A stretch of 6,638 nucleotides of DNA, from NCBI GenBank assembly GCA_025935735.1, contig JAICUS010000347.1, positions 1-6,638 on the forward strand, in the 5' to 3' direction. Both the position numbers and the translations under genes were made by a program. Positions 5,523 to 6,638 of the stretch are shown in pieces (position 1 is the stretch's first letter; each line of letters begins with the position of its first letter). The notes beneath the pieces are model-generated. The model was not told the DNA's origin. It saw only the letters and a program-made list of their open reading frames with translations, and made no database searches. Origin of the DNA: Solirubrobacteraceae bacterium. Its GTDB lineage: Bacteria > Actinomycetota > Thermoleophilia > Solirubrobacterales > Solirubrobacteraceae.

Positions 5523-6145
5523 CGAGCGTCGTCATCGTCGACGACCATCAGCTGTTCCGCGCCGGCGTGCGGGCCGAGCTCGCGGGGCTGGTCGACGTGC
5601 TCGGCGACGCCGCCACCGTCGAGGACGCCGTGCGGATGGTCGCCGACCTCGAACCCGACGTGGTGCTGCTCGACGTGCACATGCCGGGCGGCGGCGGCCT
5701 CGAGGTGATCCGCCAGTCCGCTCCGGCCCAGCGCTTCCTCGCCCTGTCGGTGTCCGACGCGCCCGAGGACGTGATCGCGATCGTCCGCGCGGGCGCCCGC
5801 GGCTACGTGACCAAGACGATCTCCGGGCCCGAGCTGGCCGACGCGATCCGCCGCGTGGCCGACGGCGACGCCGTCTTCTCCCCGCGGCTGGCCGGCTTCG
5901 TGCTGGACGCCTTCGCCTCGCTGGCGCCGGCGGAGGTGGACCCCGAGCTCGACCAGCTGACCACGCGCGAGCGCGAGGTCCTGCGCCACATCGCCCGCGG
6001 CTACCTGTACAAGGAGATCGCCGCGCGGCTGGGGATCTCCACCAAGACCGTGGAGGCGCACGTCTCGGCGGTGCTGCGCAAGCTGCAGCTCTCCTCGCGC
6101 CACGAGCTCTCCCGCTGGGCGGTGCAGCGACGCCTGGTGGATTGA
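5519..6145 (+). CDS. NarL/LuxR-family response regulator
   Basis: This 208-residue protein starts at GTG 5519, overlapping the kinase stop by 4 bases (GTGA); the following residues TSVVIVDDH match a receiver-domain start exactly. In the receiver (1-118), Asp8 and Asp9 form the acidic pocket, Asp52 (VLLDVHMP) is the predicted phosphorylation site, Ser77 fills the Ser/Thr switch position and Lys99 is the conserved lysine (GYVTKT). After a linker, residues 143-205 form a LuxR-type helix-turn-helix: LTTREREVLRHIARG, then YKEIAARLGISTKTVEAHVSAVLRKLQL with the recognition helix near 174-188. It is a complete cytosolic transcription factor expected to dimerise on phosphorylation by the adjacent kinase. 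Likely targets include its own operon; the dyads at 3082-3112 are candidates. Its stop overlaps a TTG start for the next gene. Confidence 0.95.
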   Translation: MTSVVIVDDHQLFRAGVRAELAGLVDVLGDAATVEDAVRMVADLEPDVVLLDVHMPGGGGLEVIRQSAPAQRFLALSVSDAPEDVIAIVRAGARGYVTKTISGPELADAIRRVADGDAVFSPRLAGFVLDAFASLAPAEVDPELDQLTTREREVLRHIARGYLYKEIAARLGISTKTVEAHVSAVLRKLQLSSRHELSRWAVQRRLVD

Positions 6146-6638
6146 CCGCGCTGCTCGCCGAGGTCCGCGCCCACGCCGGCTGCGGCTTCGAGCCGTGCGA
6201 GAGCTGCTCGGGCTGCGTGCCCGGCGAGGGGAACCCGGAGGCCGGCGTGATGCTGGTCGGCGAGGCGCCCGGGGCCACCGAGGACCAGCTCGGGCGCCCG
6301 TTCGTCGGCCGCTCGGGCAGGCTGCTGGACGAGGCGCTGGCGCAGGCCGGGCTCGGGCGCGGCGACGTCTGGATCACCAACGTCGTCAAGGCGCGCCCGC
6401 CGGGCAACCGCGACCCGCGGGTGGCCGAGGTGGCGCACTGGCTGCCGGTGCTCGAGCGCGAGCTGTCGCTCGTCGACCCGCGCGTCGTGGTGCCGCGCGG
6501 CCGCCACGCGCTGGCCCACTTCGCCCCGGGCGTCCGGATCTCCGACGTGCACGGGACCGCGCTGCCGTTCGGCGCGCGCACGCTGTTCCCGCTCTACCAC
6601 CCGGCCGCGGCGCTGCGCGGCACCCGAATGCGCGAGAC
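6142..6638 (+). CDS. Uracil-DNA glycosylase, family-4-like, atypical cysteines (3' end outside window)
   Basis: From TTG 6142 the frame is open for 165 codons to the window edge. Motifs of family-4 uracil-DNA glycosylases follow in order: PGEGNPEAG (27-35), VGEAPGATED (39-48) with Glu41, GRPFVGRSG (51-59), ITNVVKARPPGNRDP (78-92) and YHPAAALR (152-159) with His153. These enzymes excise uracil left by cytosine deamination. Family members normally hold a 4Fe-4S cluster with a Cys-x2-Cys pair near the N-terminus, a Cys in the KCRPP motif and another 16 residues later. Here those four positions are Gly13, Phe16, Ala84 and Trp100, while cysteines occur instead at 14, 19, 22 and 25. So the usual cluster cannot form, and catalytic competence is uncertain. 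TTG is chosen because it gives a 4-base overlap (TTGA) like every other junction of this operon and the right N-terminal length; no good ribosome binding site is seen, so translation is probably coupled to the regulator gene. Confidence 0.85.
   Translation, partial: MTALLAEVRAHAGCGFEPCESCSGCVPGEGNPEAGVMLVGEAPGATEDQLGRPFVGRSGRLLDEALAQAGLGRGDVWITNVVKARPPGNRDPRVAEVAHWLPVLERELSLVDPRVVVPRGRHALAHFAPGVRISDVHGTALPFGARTLFPLYHPAAALRGTRMRE

Noticed and set aside
4299..6600. Long minus-strand frames opposite the kinase, regulator and UDG (for example 4299-5489, 5324-6103, 5532-6581)
   Set aside because: All are antisense to genes with complete catalytic motifs and show only biased composition; stop codons are rare by chance at this GC content.
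1..6638. RNA genes, CRISPR arrays, insertion sequences, prophage or defence genes
   Set aside because: No tRNA/rRNA signatures, no regularly spaced repeats and no transposase or nuclease-helicase genes were seen. The PspC proteins are membrane-stress components and not evidence of a phage.

Overview
The window is very GC-rich, densely packed DNA with strongly G/C-ending codons, frequent GTG/TTG starts and 4-base stop/start overlaps. Together with PspC-domain proteins, an actinobacterial-style HisKA_3 kinase and a NarL/LuxR regulator, this points to a high-GC Actinomycetota. My best guess is Thermoleophilia (Solirubrobacterales-like), but that is inferred from general resemblance and not from any marker gene.

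Layout. (1) 1-831, minus strand: the N-terminal 277 residues of a secreted or lipid-anchored alpha/beta hydrolase of the tripeptidyl-aminopeptidase/proline-iminopeptidase (S33) type, running off the left edge. (2) 832-950: a divergent spacer holding two separate inverted repeats, each overlapping the presumed ribosome binding site of one of the flanking genes. (3) 951-2632, plus strand: a two-gene unit, a 12-TM MFS transporter and a translationally coupled 82-residue winged-helix-like protein. (4) 2634-2719: an 86-base palindromic, REP-like element fitted flush between the stop codons of two convergent genes, and even supplying the stop codon of the second. (5) 2715-2996, minus strand: a small helical protein of unknown function. 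(6) 2997-3157: a divergent promoter region. (7) 3158-6638, plus strand: a five-gene operon in which every junction is a 4-base overlap (ATGA, ATGA, GTGA, TTGA).

The operon is the main point of interest. It encodes a PspC-LiaF-like membrane protein, a 58-residue protein resembling the LiaF transmembrane domain, a histidine kinase that itself begins with a PspC domain and has no extracellular sensor domain, a NarL-type response regulator, and a uracil-DNA glycosylase running off the right edge. By analogy with LiaFSR/VraTSR and phage-shock systems, the first four should form a cell-envelope-stress sensing module: the PspC/LiaF proteins sense or restrain in the membrane, the kinase phosphorylates the regulator, and the regulator controls transcription. 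What is unusual is how the LiaF and PspC parts are divided over three genes, and that a DNA-repair-type gene is coupled to the end.

The glycosylase fragment matches family-4 UDGs closely in its active-site motifs. However, none of its cysteines falls at the four positions that normally hold the 4Fe-4S cluster. It has a new cluster of four N-terminal cysteines instead. This and the REP-like element are the observations most worth following up.
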